Counted from the stretch's first letter, positions 45,507-57,900 are shown. The stretch: DNA of 64,000 nucleotides from Bacteroidaceae bacterium (GCA_017448825.1 JAFSKR010000067.1:1-64000); one strand, 5' to 3'. A program made the numbers and translations. The notes: generated by a model not told the origin, from the sequence alone.

Positions 45507-45542
45507 GCGTTGTGGCTTCTCGATAGAGTACGAAAAGTTATG

Positions 45543-45550
45543 CAAAGGTA
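45543..45550 (-). promoter_or_regulatory. -7 element for glycogen-synthase-like/DUF4270 unit
   Basis: TACCTTTG on the minus strand, 36 nt before the start at 45506. The -33 partner is unclear. Confidence 0.5.
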
Positions 45551-45699
45551 CGAATTTTTATCGGAAAACACGCCGAATTTTGTTTTTATTAAGAAAAAAT
45601 AGGCGAAAAGTGAAGGGTGAAAAGTGAAAAATTTATTTTACTTGCCATCTGAACGGGGTGACGTGGATTTTCCGCTTCTCGCTCTTCACTTCCTATTTG

Positions 45700-46512
45700 T
45701 CATTTGTCATTTAACACATACGGTCCTGTAGGTATTTTGCGTCGTAAGACTTCAAGATTGAAATCGACGCCAGCGATGATGCCGTAACTGCGTAGGACGG
45801 TCTCAATGGTCTTACGTGCCAGTTCGGGGTGGTTGTTCTCTTCACTCAGGTGACAGAGCCACACGTCCTTCAGGTTTTCGTGGAAGTTGTCGGCTAACGC
45901 ATGGGCGGCTTTCTTGTTGGAGAGGTGTCCGTGCCCGCTGGCGATGCGCACTTTCAGGATGTCGGGATAGCGTCCCTGCTGCAACATCTCCTCGTCGTAG
46001 TTGGCTTCGAGGATGAGGTGGGTGCTCTCTCCGATGTAGTGCTTCACGTTGTCGGTCACGTCGCCCACATCGGTCATCACGGTGAATCGGTGGTCGCCCA
46101 CCTCGATGTGGTAACCCACATTCTCCGACGCGTCGTGGGGCAGGGAGAAGGCCGTGATGCGGAAATCGCCCAGTTGGAACGGCTCGTCGGGCTGGATGTT
46201 GTGGCGGTTCTCCATCGGAATCTTGACCGTGGTTTGCCAGTTCTTGTCCATCCCCTCATGTACGAGTGGGGTGGCATAGACGGGCATCGCAAACTCTTGG
46301 CTGAACTTGCCGGCCGCTTTGATGTGGTCGGCATGGTCATGAGTGATGAGCAGGGCGCGCACCTTGCTGATTTTCATGCCGTATTCCGCCATGAGTTTCT
46401 TGAAACGACGAATCCCGACGCCAAAATCGATGATGATGGCGTCAGATTCTGTCGCTAAATAGTAACAATTGCCGCAACTTCCGCTTCCAAGGCTGAAAAA
46501 TGTAAGTTGCAT
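45700..46512 (-). CDS. MBL-fold metallohydrolase (YycJ/WalJ-like)
   Basis: 270 residues. The start FFSLGSGSCGNCYYLATES is typical of YycJ/WalJ; metal ligands THDHADH (about 58-64), later a DVGDVTDNV Asp and GHGHLSNKKA. In Firmicutes the relative acts in DNA metabolism and wall homeostasis; it is a cytoplasmic phosphodiesterase-like enzyme here. It lies 3 nt after aspS. Its last codons (LNDK-stop) fall in a short TGACAAA repeat tract. Confidence 0.85.
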   Translation of the reverse strand: MQLTFFSLGSGSCGNCYYLATESDAIIIDFGVGIRRFKKLMAEYGMKISKVRALLITHDHADHIKAAGKFSQEFAMPVYATPLVHEGMDKNWQTTVKIPMENRHNIQPDEPFQLGDFRITAFSLPHDASENVGYHIEVGDHRFTVMTDVGDVTDNVKHYIGESTHLILEANYDEEMLQQGRYPDILKVRIASGHGHLSNKKAAHALADNFHENLKDVWLCHLSEENNHPELARKTIETVLRSYGIIAGVDFNLEVLRRKIPTGPYVLNDK

Positions 46513-46515
46513 TTT

Positions 46516-48276
46516 CTATTCTTTCGGCAGGTTTAAGGCAATGAAATCTTCGTCCAGTTGTTTTTGATCCACGAATGATGGAGCATCGAGCATCACGTCG
46601 CGTCCGCTGTTGTTCTTCGGGAAGGCGATGCAGTCGCGGATGGAGTCGAGGCCAGCAAAGATGCTCACCCAGCGGTCGAGGCCGTATGCCAAGCCGCCAT
46701 GAGGAGGTGCGCCATACTTGAAGGCGTTCATCAGGAAGCCGAACTGCTCCTCGGCCTTCTCCTTCGTGAAGCCCAGAATCTCGAACATCTTGGCTTGCAG
46801 TTTCGGGTCGTGGATACGGATGGAGCCGCCACCCACCTCGATGCCGTTGCACACCATGTCGTAGGCATCGGCACGCACGGCGGCAGGGTCGGTGTCCAGC
46901 AGGTGGATGTCCTCGTCCATCGGGTGTGTGAACGGATGGTGCATCGCCATCAGGCGCCGCTCCTCGTCGCTCCACTCAAACATCGGGAACTCCGTCACCC
47001 ACAGCAGGGCGAACTTGTTCTTGTCTCTCAAGCCGAGGCGTTCGCCCATCTCCAGGCGCAGTTCGCACAACTGCTTGCGGGTCTTCATGGCGTCGGCACC
47101 GCTCAAGATGAGGATGAGGTCGCCCGGTTGTGCCTGCATCTTCTCCTTCAGGGCTTGCAGGTCTTCCTGTGTGTAGAACTTATCGACCGATGACTTCACG
47201 CTGCCGTCTTCCTGCACACGGGCATACACCAGGCCCTTCGCGCCAATCTGCGGACGCTTCACCCACTCGGTCAGTTTGTCGATGTCCTTTCTCGTGTAGG
47301 ACGCACATCCCGTTGCGCAGATGCCGCCGATGTAGGCAGCGTCGTCAAACACGGCAAAGGTGCCCTTCTTCAGCACATCGTCCAGCTCCACAAACTCCAT
47401 GCCGAAACGCATATCGGGCTTGTCGGAGCCGAAACGCTTCATGCACTCAATCCAAGGCAGACGCAGGAACGGCTCGTTGAGCTCCACGCCTCTCAGTTCC
47501 TTGAACAGGTGTTTCGCCATGCCCTCGAATGTCTGGATGATGTCTTCCTGCGTGACAAACGACATTTCGCAGTCAATCTGTGTGAACTCTGGCTGACGGT
47601 CGGCACGCAAGTCCTCGTCGCGGAAGCACTTCACAATCTGGAAATAGCGGTCAAAGCCAGCCACCATCAGCAGCTGCTTCAAGGTCTGGGGACTCTGTGG
47701 CAAAGCATAGAACTGGCCGGGATTCATGCGCGAAGGCACGATGAAGTCACGTGCGCCCTCGGGGGTGGAGCCAATCAGCATAGGGGTCTCCACCTCGAGG
47801 AAGCCGAGGTTGCTCAGATAGTTGCGTACAGCGATGCAGAACTTGTGGCGCAGTTCGAGGTTCTTGCGTACAGCATTGCGGCGCAAGTCCAGATAGCGGT
47901 ACTTCATGCGCAGGTCATCGCCACCGTCCGACAAGTCCTCAATCGTGAAGGGAGGTGTCACCGACTCGTTCAGCACCCTCAGTTCGCTCACCTCAATCTC
48001 GATGTCGCCCGTCGGCAGGTTCTTGTTCTCGCTGTAACGCTCAGCCACCGTGCCCGTCACCTGAATCACGAACTCTCGCCCCAGTTTGTTGGCACGTTCG
48101 CACAGCTCCGCGTTCGTCTCCTCATTAAACACCAGCTGCGTGATGCCGTAGCGGTCACGCAAGTCAACAAAAGTCAGCGCGCCCATCTTTCTCGTGCGCT
48201 GCACCCATCCGGCAAGCGTCACCTGCTTGCCCGCGTCGGAGAGTCTCAACTCCCCATTCGTATGTGTCCTGTACAT
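46516..48276 (-). CDS. aspS: Aspartyl-tRNA synthetase
   Basis: 586 residues, bacterial-type. N-terminal OB-fold anticodon domain ([21 protein letters not shown]), class II motif 2 region ([23 protein letters not shown] within residues about 215-240), GAD insertion domain and motif 3 ([12 protein letters not shown]). Charges tRNA-Asp. The start lies only 14 nt after the hepT stop, with no promoter sequence between; see hepT. Confidence 0.97.
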   Translation of the reverse strand: MYRTHTNGELRLSDAGKQVTLAGWVQRTRKMGALTFVDLRDRYGITQLVFNEETNAELCERANKLGREFVIQVTGTVAERYSENKNLPTGDIEIEVSELRVLNESVTPPFTIEDLSDGGDDLRMKYRYLDLRRNAVRKNLELRHKFCIAVRNYLSNLGFLEVETPMLIGSTPEGARDFIVPSRMNPGQFYALPQSPQTLKQLLMVAGFDRYFQIVKCFRDEDLRADRQPEFTQIDCEMSFVTQEDIIQTFEGMAKHLFKELRGVELNEPFLRLPWIECMKRFGSDKPDMRFGMEFVELDDVLKKGTFAVFDDAAYIGGICATGCASYTRKDIDKLTEWVKRPQIGAKGLVYARVQEDGSVKSSVDKFYTQEDLQALKEKMQAQPGDLILILSGADAMKTRKQLCELRLEMGERLGLRDKNKFALLWVTEFPMFEWSDEERRLMAMHHPFTHPMDEDIHLLDTDPAAVRADAYDMVCNGIEVGGGSIRIHDPKLQAKMFEILGFTKEKAEEQFGFLMNAFKYGAPPHGGLAYGLDRWVSIFAGLDSIRDCIAFPKNNSGRDVMLDAPSFVDQKQLDEDFIALNLPKE

Positions 48277-48290
48277 ATTATATATATGTG

Positions 48291-48662
48291 TTATTGAATA
48301 TCTTCTATCATCCGTTCAATGACGGGCAACATGTGGGGTATGTCTTCCTCTATCGTCCTAAACACAACATCTGTGTCGATCTCAAAGTAGTGGTGGGCTA
48401 TCTTGTCACGCATACGCATCACGCCACCCCAATACACTTCTGGATATTGAGAAAGAAGTTCGCCATGAGTTATTTTGTCCACCCCTTTCACTGCTTCGCC
48501 CAAGGCAATCAAGTTCATACAGATAGCATCCAAGCGCATCATCCCTAGTGGGGAACATAGGAAGTCTTGGGGCGTTTCCACCGCGGACATACGTTCCAGA
48601 ATCGTCTTGATAGATGTGTGAATCTGCCTCAAACTGTCCACCACAATCTCACGGTCATACAT
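48291..48662 (-). CDS. hepT: HepT-like HEPN toxin
   Basis: 123 residues, all helical. The HEPN active site RX4HXY is present as Arg85-DKIA-His90-x-Tyr92 (RDKIAHHYF). HepT toxins are RNases; known ones cleave tRNA or mRNA and are silenced when MntA adenylylates the Tyr of this motif. It overlaps mntA by 8 nt, the standard order, and is followed 14 nt later by aspS. Confidence 0.88.
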   Translation of the reverse strand: MYDREIVVDSLRQIHTSIKTILERMSAVETPQDFLCSPLGMMRLDAICMNLIALGEAVKGVDKITHGELLSQYPEVYWGGVMRMRDKIAHHYFEIDTDVVFRTIEEDIPHMLPVIERMIEDIQ

Positions 48663-48948
48663 AGATGCCCTCCTTCTGTATTCTGCTGCGCAGCAACTGA
48701 TTCATACCATCACGTATACGCACCATGTCAACCCTGCATCCCAGCAATTTCTCCAAGTCCGTCTGCAACATGTCCAATGTGAGCAAGGATGGAACTTTCC
48801 CCTCGTAGCATACATCCACATCGCTTGCATCAGTCTGCTCTCCACGAGCTACCGAGCCAAAGATGCCAAGGCGTGTAAGGCCGAACCGATTCATCGCAGT
48901 TGGTTTGTATTGCCTCAAAAGGAAGAGTATCTCACTGGTTGATTTCAT
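48655..48948 (-). CDS. mntA: MntA-like nucleotidyltransferase antitoxin
   Basis: 97 residues from the ATG at 48948; the frame runs to 49170 but a -7 element at 48967-48974 supports the inner start. The minimal nucleotidyltransferase motif GSX10DXD is intact (Gly31-Ser32 to Asp43-Val-Asp45). It neutralises HepT by AMP transfer in characterised systems. Confidence 0.88.
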   Translation of the reverse strand: MKSTSEILFLLRQYKPTAMNRFGLTRLGIFGSVARGEQTDASDVDVCYEGKVPSLLTLDMLQTDLEKLLGCRVDMVRIRDGMNQLLRSRIQKEGIYV

Positions 48949-48966
48949 TTTGGTGATTATTTTTTG

Positions 48967-48974
48967 CAAAGGTA
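48967..48974 (-). promoter_or_regulatory. -7 element for mntA-hepT-aspS
   Basis: TACCTTTG on the minus strand, 18 nt before mntA; -33 partner not clear. It is the only promoter-like element seen upstream of aspS. Confidence 0.5.
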
Positions 48975-49182
48975 GCACATTTTTTTGAATTAAGTGGCAA
49001 GAGGGCGGAAGAAACTGCAAAAAAATGGGGTGGTGTGTGGAAAGGATGCTGAAACGCTTGAGAAAAACGGAATTTTCTCGTAACTTTGTATCGGCACAGA
49101 TGCGGCGGTGTACCTTCATGCCTGCCGCGTGACTCCTATTGGTGAGTGCACATTCCTTGGAGGGAAACATACGGGCAAGTAC

Positions 49183-49270
49183 TTACATATCCTAGTTGAA
49201 AATGTACATATCGTAGAAGGAAATGTATATATCCTTGTATGATATGTACATTTTCAACTAGGATATGTAA
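49183..49270. repeat. Long palindrome with 30-bp perfect arms
   Basis: 49183-49212 is the exact reverse complement of 49241-49270; the 28-nt centre forms a second AAGGA/TCCTT hairpin. Internally a degenerate unit of about 21 nt around ATGTACATATC is repeated. It could be a MITE-like or REP-like element, or a strong terminator; no open reading frame is associated. Confidence 0.85.
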
Positions 49271-49280
49271 CTCTTTAGCC

Positions 49281-49373
49281 GCATGAGGTGGAAGTGGAAC
49301 TGGGCATGAGGTTGAAGTGGAATAGGGCAAGCGTGAAAAGTGGAATAGGGCAAGAAGGGGAGGTGGCTGCTGG
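49281..49373. repeat. Four 23-nt tandem repeats
   Basis: Units start at 49281, 49304, 49327 and 49350; the first two read GCATGAGGT(G/T)GAAGTGGAA with ends CTGG or TAGG, later ones are more diverged (the last 24 nt). They lie between the palindrome and the PIN-domain remnant. Confidence 0.8.
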
Positions 49374-49379
49374 GCTTCT

Positions 49380-49493
49380 TAATTCAGTGAGTGTCAGAAT
49401 CTGGCATTTGCCGAAATGATGCAAGTCTGTGAGGTCTTTGTCGTCTCTGATAAGGATGTCGGCATCGGAGACACGTACAAGGTGCGAGTTCTT
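49380..49493 (-). pseudogene. PIN-domain protein remnant
   Basis: On the minus strand one frame reads NSHLVRVSDADILIRDDKDL followed by TDLHHFGKCQILTLTEL, like the C-terminal end of PIN-domain toxins (acidic DADxLxxDDKD and a closing beta-strand TLTE). It has no start and a TAA directly upstream (49494-49496). The frame runs on into the 23-nt repeats. A remnant of a toxin-antitoxin toxin is likely. Confidence 0.55.
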
Positions 49494-49634
49494 TTATGAG
49501 AATTGGCTTGGAATGTACGCCCATTTCCTCATAAAGTTCAAAAAAAGGGAGGGAAAAGTGTGGGAATGTGGGGGATTTGGCAGATTTTGTGATAAGTTTT
49601 TGGACTTTTGGGGTGGAGGAAGTGATTTTTTGTC

Positions 49635-49642
49635 TATATTTG
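49635..49642 (+). promoter_or_regulatory. -7 element of the beta-galactosidase gene
   Basis: TATATTTG, 52 nt before the start; no good -33 at 19 nt (a TTTTG lies 24 nt away). Between 49494 and 49634 nothing else is seen. Confidence 0.45.
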
Positions 49643-49691
49643 CAAACAGAATGTGGAATCATCATACTTATCGCATCAAAATACTGACTAA

Positions 49692-52883
<3,192 letters not shown>

Positions 52884-52925
52884 GAAGAGTGGGATGGGCA
52901 TCCCATAAGCTATTCCCACAAACAA

Positions 52926-52971
52926 AAAAGAGAGGACGCACCCCCACACATGGGAGTACGTCCTCTCTTTT
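52926..52971. terminator. Bidirectional terminator
   Basis: A 13-bp perfect stem (AAAAGAGAGGACG and complement) with a 20-nt loop between the convergent beta-galactosidase and peptidase genes; A-rich on the left and T-rich on the right, so it suits both strands. Confidence 0.85.
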
Positions 52972-52991
52972 GCTGTGACGCTTGATGTCTA

Positions 52992-54185
52992 TTATTTCAG
53001 ACCTATTTTCTTTGCGATGTCCTTCGGGATGGCATTCTTGTGGATGAGGATGTTCATGGTCTTGTAGGCGACGAAAGCCTTGGAGGCGTACCACACACCC
53101 TTGTACTTGTAGTCGGTGCCCCATGAGTTCTTCACCATGAAGTACTCCTTGCCGTTCTGGTCGGTGGCGATGCCATAGATGATCATGCCGTGGTCGTCGG
53201 TGGTCTCCCAGTTGTCGTAAGCCTCTTGGCGCATCTCCTGGGTGACTGTGATTTCGGGGAAAGGACGTGCTGTGTATGCCTTGCGCAGGTCGGTTGTGGC
53301 ACTCTTGCCAAACCAGTGCTCATAGTCGCTGCCGCTGGTCTCTTTCACCTTCTGAACGTCAGGGCATACGGCAATGCCTTCGCGAGAGAAGCCGTTTTCC
53401 GACACGTCGGCACCCCATGCAAAGGTATAGCCATTCTTGACAGCCGATTCCATCACCTGCATGAACTCGTCGAGGGGCAGGTTGTAGGAGAGCCCCCAGC
53501 GCCAGTTGTCCTGCACTTCGATGATGAACTGCTCGTAGAAAGGATGGTGTGTGAAAGAGGTGAGGCTCACGTAGTCGTCCATGTTGAGACCTGTTGAAGC
53601 CATGTAGGACTGTGGTGTGTAGGTCTTGCCGTTGTAAGTGAACTCAGTGGGCACTTCCCCCAAATAGGCATCAAGTGTCGCGTTGATGGGCTTGAACCAT
53701 ACGGGAGAGAGTTTCTTCTGGCTGCCCTTGGCTACAGCGTTCACCATGGGTTCGAGAATGCTGAAGAACTCACCGAAGTTGGGCAGTGTGTCACCATAGA
53801 GTGTGCCCGGTGCGGGCATGGCAGATTCGGGAATCATGCCGTAGTTCTTCATGCAATACACACAGTCGTAGAACGAACCGCCTTGACTGAAGTCCATGTC
53901 ACCATGCAGGCGGACGGTTGCCTTGGCGCGGTCTTCGTAAGTCTTGTGGGCGAGGTACATCTCGGAAAAGTTCCATTCTCCTTTCCCCATGCGAAGCAGT
54001 TCTGCCTCGAAAAAGCCAAGTGAAGAGTATGCCCAGCAGGTGCCTGAACGGTTTTGGTTCTTGGTAGATGTGATGGGGTTCTCCTTTACCACTGTAAACT
54101 GGAAACCCTCATCTTTGTTCTCTTCCTGTGCGAAGAGGGTTGTGCCAAACGCAAGGAGCGCGGCAATCATCAAAGTTCTTTTCAT
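52992..54185 (-). CDS. C1B-family cysteine peptidase (aminopeptidase C/bleomycin hydrolase-like)
   Basis: 397 residues with a signal peptide (MKRTLMIAALLAFGTTLFAQ), unlike the cytoplasmic lactobacillar PepC. Papain-like triad: Cys50 in RSGTCWAYSS, His332 in DDHGMIIYG, Asn353 in VKNSWGTDY. It would trim peptides in the periplasm. It follows the aminopeptidase P-like gene after 8 nt, so two peptidases are co-expressed. Confidence 0.9.
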   Translation of the reverse strand: MKRTLMIAALLAFGTTLFAQEENKDEGFQFTVVKENPITSTKNQNRSGTCWAYSSLGFFEAELLRMGKGEWNFSEMYLAHKTYEDRAKATVRLHGDMDFSQGGSFYDCVYCMKNYGMIPESAMPAPGTLYGDTLPNFGEFFSILEPMVNAVAKGSQKKLSPVWFKPINATLDAYLGEVPTEFTYNGKTYTPQSYMASTGLNMDDYVSLTSFTHHPFYEQFIIEVQDNWRWGLSYNLPLDEFMQVMESAVKNGYTFAWGADVSENGFSREGIAVCPDVQKVKETSGSDYEHWFGKSATTDLRKAYTARPFPEITVTQEMRQEAYDNWETTDDHGMIIYGIATDQNGKEYFMVKNSWGTDYKYKGVWYASKAFVAYKTMNILIHKNAIPKDIAKKIGLK

Positions 54186-54193
54186 GTCAGTAT

Positions 54194-55585
54194 TTATTTT
54201 TGGATAAATTCTTCTACATCGTCAATATGGTATGGAATAATCTTGTCGCCAATTATTTGGCAACCGTCTTTAGTGATGAGGATGTCATTTTCGAGACGGA
54301 CACCTCCAAAGTTGCGCCAAGGCTCTAATGCATCATAGTTGATGAAGTCCATGTGCTTCTTTTCAGAACGCCAGAGGTCAATGAGGTGAGGAATGAAGTA
54401 GAGGCCGGGCTCGTCGGTCATGACGAAACCTTCTTGCAAGCGACGGCCACAACGTAGGTTACATAGGCCAAACTGAGTGGATGGTTGTACCTCGTCGTCG
54501 AAGCCGAGGTAATTCTGGCCAAGCCCCTCCATGTCGTGAACGTCCATGCCCATCATGTGACCGAGACCACATGGGGAGAACATGGCATGAGCACCTGCCC
54601 GAACAGCTTCTTCGGTGTCGCCTTTCATGAGTCCGAGTGCCTTCAGATGCTCTGTCATCACACGAGCAGAACCCAAATGGATGTCTAACCACTTCACACC
54701 AGGCTTGGAGTTGGCAATCACCCAATCGTGGGCGGCTTCCACACCAGCATAAATATCGCGTTGTTGCTGTGTGAACTTTCCCGATACGGGAGTCACGCGA
54801 GTGTGGTCGGAACAATAGTTTTCGCTGCTTTCGGCACCTGCATCGCAGAGCATCAGGCGACCAGCCTCCATTGGGGTGTGACTGGGGAATCCATGCTGAA
54901 TCTCACCATGAGTGGACAGGATGGCTTGGAAAGAAATATCATCGCCATAACTCATGGCAATGCCTTCAATCACTCCTGCAATGTACTTCTCTGTGACACC
55001 TGGCGCACAGAGCTTCATGGCGGTGGTGTGCATCATGTAGCCTATTTCAGAGGCTTTCTTCAGTTCCTCGATTTCTTCAGGCTTCTTGATGGAACGCATC
55101 GCCACAATAGCCATGATGAGCTTGACGGAAGCCTTCTCCTTGGATTGCAGCGGATGGATGCCTACAAGGTCGGCTAACTGTATCATCAGGTCATGGCGAT
55201 ACTGGGGAAGGAAATGAATGGTTTGTCCTTTTGCCTTGGCTGCATCGACAATGGTTTTTAGTTGTGCCATCGGGGCAGTGTTGCTTACACCGACACTGGC
55301 GGCAAGGTCAGCCACGGAAGGAACGAAGCCTGTCCAAATGATGTCGTTGATGTCGATGTCATTGCCCAACACATATTCCTTGTCGTTGTCGATGTCTATG
55401 ACGGCGGCAAGCCCTTCGCGTTTCAGACCAAAATAGTAGAGGAAGCAGCTATCCTGACGAAAACGATAGGTGTTGGCAGGATAGTTATTGGGAGAGTCGT
55501 TGTTGCCGAACAAGAGTATCAGTCCTTCGCCAACTCGCGCCTTCAGTTCTGTGCGACGCTGCACATAAATGTCTTTTGCAAACAT
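54194..55585 (-). CDS. Xaa-Pro aminopeptidase-like M24B peptidase
   Basis: 463 residues. An N-terminal creatinase-like domain (GLILLFGNNDSPNNYPANTY) and the pita-bread catalytic domain from about 180, with the five metal ligands in LMLCDAGAESSENYCSDHTR, GLGHMMGMDVHD, TDEPGLYF and GGVRLENDI. It removes N-terminal residues before proline. Cytoplasmic (no signal peptide). The promoter is at 55618-55649. Confidence 0.92.
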   Translation of the reverse strand: MFAKDIYVQRRTELKARVGEGLILLFGNNDSPNNYPANTYRFRQDSCFLYYFGLKREGLAAVIDIDNDKEYVLGNDIDINDIIWTGFVPSVADLAASVGVSNTAPMAQLKTIVDAAKAKGQTIHFLPQYRHDLMIQLADLVGIHPLQSKEKASVKLIMAIVAMRSIKKPEEIEELKKASEIGYMMHTTAMKLCAPGVTEKYIAGVIEGIAMSYGDDISFQAILSTHGEIQHGFPSHTPMEAGRLMLCDAGAESSENYCSDHTRVTPVSGKFTQQQRDIYAGVEAAHDWVIANSKPGVKWLDIHLGSARVMTEHLKALGLMKGDTEEAVRAGAHAMFSPCGLGHMMGMDVHDMEGLGQNYLGFDDEVQPSTQFGLCNLRCGRRLQEGFVMTDEPGLYFIPHLIDLWRSEKKHMDFINYDALEPWRNFGGVRLENDILITKDGCQIIGDKIIPYHIDDVEEFIQK

Positions 55586-55617
55586 GGAGCTAATAATTTT
55601 AGGTTAATAATTTGTCG

Positions 55618-55649
55618 CAAAGGTACGAAGAAAATGGAATACCGCCAAA
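55618..55649 (-). promoter_or_regulatory. Promoter of the two-peptidase operon
   Basis: TACCTTTG (55625-55618) on the minus strand preceded by TTTGG (55649-55645) with a spacer of 19-20 nt, the same layout as the capsule promoter. Confidence 0.75.
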
Positions 55650-55706
55650 TAATTAGGAAGAAAAAGAGATTGTGTGCTCAATGGTCCGGAATGAAGGGGT
55701 AAAAAG

Positions 55707-55738
55707 AAGGGACATATCCGTGCACGGATATGTCCCTT
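55707..55738 (-). terminator. Intrinsic terminator of rpsA
   Basis: A 32-bp perfect palindrome centred on GTGCAC (arms AAGGGACATATCCGTG), followed on the minus strand by CTTTTT, 29 nt behind the rpsA stop. Confidence 0.9.
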
Positions 55739-55766
55739 GATGTATTACGAAATAAAATCGTCGAAT

Positions 55767-57806
55767 TTATTCAGCCTTTGGCTCTTCTTCCTTTTTCTTG
55801 GCTTTAGCCTTTTTTGTTTCAGCTTTGGGTTCCTCTGCCTTTACTTCTGCTGGAGCCTCTGCTGGAGCTTCTGCTGGAGCCTCTGCTGGAGTCTCTGCTG
55901 GAGCTTCTACTGGAGCCTCTACTGGAGCTTCTGCTGGAGCCTCTACTGGAGCTTCTGCTGGAGCCTCTACTTTGGCTTCTGCCTTAGCAGTAGCTTTCTT
56001 GGCTTTTGGCTCAGCCTTGGCTTCTGTCATCTGGGCTTTGAGAGCTGCAAGGGCATCAATGTCACCGAGAGAAGTGGAAGCTGCTACGTTCTTGATGACT
56101 GGAGCCTGCTCCTTCTGTGGACGAGTTGCCTTCTTGGCTGCCACCTCTGCCTTCTTGGCTGCCTTAGCCTCTGCACGTGCAACATCTTCGAAGATGCGAG
56201 AGTGGGACAGGATAATGCGCTTAGCGTCCTTATTGAATTCGATGACCTTGAAATCAAGTGTCTCGCCGAGTTGTGCCTGGCTACCATCTTCCTTCACAAG
56301 GTGCTTTGGAGTAGCGAAGCCTTCTACGTTGCCTTCGAGCGCAATAACTGCACCCTTGTCGAGCACTTCTGTCACCTTACCCTGATGGATGGAGTCTTGA
56401 GTGAAGATCTCTTCGAACTTGTCCCAAGGATTTTCCTCCAACTGCTTGTGGCCGAGAGAAAGACGACGGTTCTCCTTGTCGATGTCAAGCACTTGAACCT
56501 CGATAGGCTCACCAATCTTGGTGAATTCTGATGGATGCTTTACTTTCTTCGTCCATGAGAGGTCGGAGATGTGGATGAGACCGTCAACGCCTTCTTCTAC
56601 CTCTACAAATACGCCGAAGTTAGTGAAGTTGCGAACCTTTGCGGTATGTTGACTGCCAACAGGATACTTTTCTTCAATCTTCTCCCATGGGTCTTCCTTC
56701 AACTGCTTAATGCCAAGAGACATCTTGCGCTCTTCGCGGTCGAGGGTGAGGATGATAGCGTCAACCTCGTCGCCTACCTTCATGAACTCCTGTGCAGAGT
56801 GGAGGTGTGCACTCCAAGACATCTCGGATACGTGGATAAGACCTTCTACACCTGGTGCAATCTCGATGAATGCACCGTAATCGGCCATCACAACCACCTT
56901 ACCATGTACTTTGTCACCTACTTTGAGGTCAGCAGAGAGAGCATCCCATGGATGTGGAGTCAACTGCTTCAGACCAAGAGCTATGCGCTTCTTCTCATCG
57001 TCGAAATCGAGAATAACCACATTGAGCTTCTGGTCGAGCTCAACAATCTCCTTTGGATCGCTAACGCGACCCCATGAAAGGTCTGTGATATGGATGAGAC
57101 CGTCAACTCCACCGAGGTCGATGAATACACCGTAGTTAGTGATGTTCTTGACAGTACCTTCGAGAATCTGACCTTTCTCCAGCTTCGAGATAATCTCCTT
57201 CTTCTGCTGTTCAAGCTCAGCCTCGATGAGAGCCTTGTGGCTAACAACCACGTTGCGGAACTCCTGATTGATTTTTACAATCTTGAATTCCATGGTCTTG
57301 CCCACAAATGTATCGTAATCGCGGATAGGTTTAACGTCAATCTGTGAACCTGGGAGAAATGCCTCAGTACCGAGAACGTCAACAATCATACCACCCTTAG
57401 TGCGGCACTTCACGAAACCTGTTACGATTTCGTCGTTTTCGAGGGCTGCGTTCACACGGTCCCAAGAACGACTCTGGCGTGCCTTCTTGTGAGAGAGCAC
57501 AAGCTGGCCCTTCTTGTCTTCCTGATTCTCAATGTAAACCTCAACCTTGTCGCCAACCTTGAGGTCTGGAGCATAGCGGAACTCGCTGCGTGGGATGATA
57601 CCCTCGCTTTTGTAACCGATGTTCACAACAACTTCGCGGTCGTTGAGGGCAGCTACGGTGCCGTCCACAACCTCGTTGTCGTTCACGTTGTTGAGAGTGC
57701 CTTCATAGGCAGCTGTCTGAGCGGCTTTGTCAGCAGCGCTCACGCCGTCGTTTTCGAAGGCTTCCCAATCGAAATCTACCAGCGGATTAATTTCTTTAAT
57801 TGCCAT
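55767..57806 (-). CDS. rpsA: 30S ribosomal protein S1
   Basis: 679 residues. Six S1 RNA-binding repeats are visible, from GYKSEGIIPRSEF (first) through GVFIDLGGVDGLIHITDLSW, GAFIEIAPGVEGLIHVSEMSW-type and GVFVEVEEGVDGLIHISDLSW to GNVEGFATPKHLV (sixth). Needed for initiation on structured or weak-SD mRNAs, which is notable in a phylum that rarely uses Shine-Dalgarno. The last 110 residues are a low-complexity Ala/Glu/Pro/Lys tail containing (A/V)EAP repeats. Own promoter and terminator. Confidence 0.95.
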   Translation of the reverse strand: MAIKEINPLVDFDWEAFENDGVSAADKAAQTAAYEGTLNNVNDNEVVDGTVAALNDREVVVNIGYKSEGIIPRSEFRYAPDLKVGDKVEVYIENQEDKKGQLVLSHKKARQSRSWDRVNAALENDEIVTGFVKCRTKGGMIVDVLGTEAFLPGSQIDVKPIRDYDTFVGKTMEFKIVKINQEFRNVVVSHKALIEAELEQQKKEIISKLEKGQILEGTVKNITNYGVFIDLGGVDGLIHITDLSWGRVSDPKEIVELDQKLNVVILDFDDEKKRIALGLKQLTPHPWDALSADLKVGDKVHGKVVVMADYGAFIEIAPGVEGLIHVSEMSWSAHLHSAQEFMKVGDEVDAIILTLDREERKMSLGIKQLKEDPWEKIEEKYPVGSQHTAKVRNFTNFGVFVEVEEGVDGLIHISDLSWTKKVKHPSEFTKIGEPIEVQVLDIDKENRRLSLGHKQLEENPWDKFEEIFTQDSIHQGKVTEVLDKGAVIALEGNVEGFATPKHLVKEDGSQAQLGETLDFKVIEFNKDAKRIILSHSRIFEDVARAEAKAAKKAEVAAKKATRPQKEQAPVIKNVAASTSLGDIDALAALKAQMTEAKAEPKAKKATAKAEAKVEAPAEAPVEAPAEAPVEAPVEAPAETPAEAPAEAPAEAPAEVKAEEPKAETKKAKAKKKEEEPKAE
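55846..55969 (-). repeat. 12-nt repeats in the rpsA tail
   Basis: About ten tandem copies of a 12-nt unit (GCTGGAGCCTCT on the plus strand, with GCT/ACT and CC/CT changes) encode the (A/V)EAP tetrapeptides of the S1 tail. Likely to vary in copy number between strains by slippage. Confidence 0.85.
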
Positions 57807-57900
57807 AAATAATAAAAGTTTGTTTTTTGTAATTAATAAAGTTAGACATTATGTTGATAAAATCTAATTTCTTGCTATGGGTGAAAACCCAAAACGGCTG

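Noticed and set aside
49183-49373. CRISPR-like array
   Set aside because: Repeats are directly adjacent without spacers, and the palindrome is inverted rather than direct; no cas genes.
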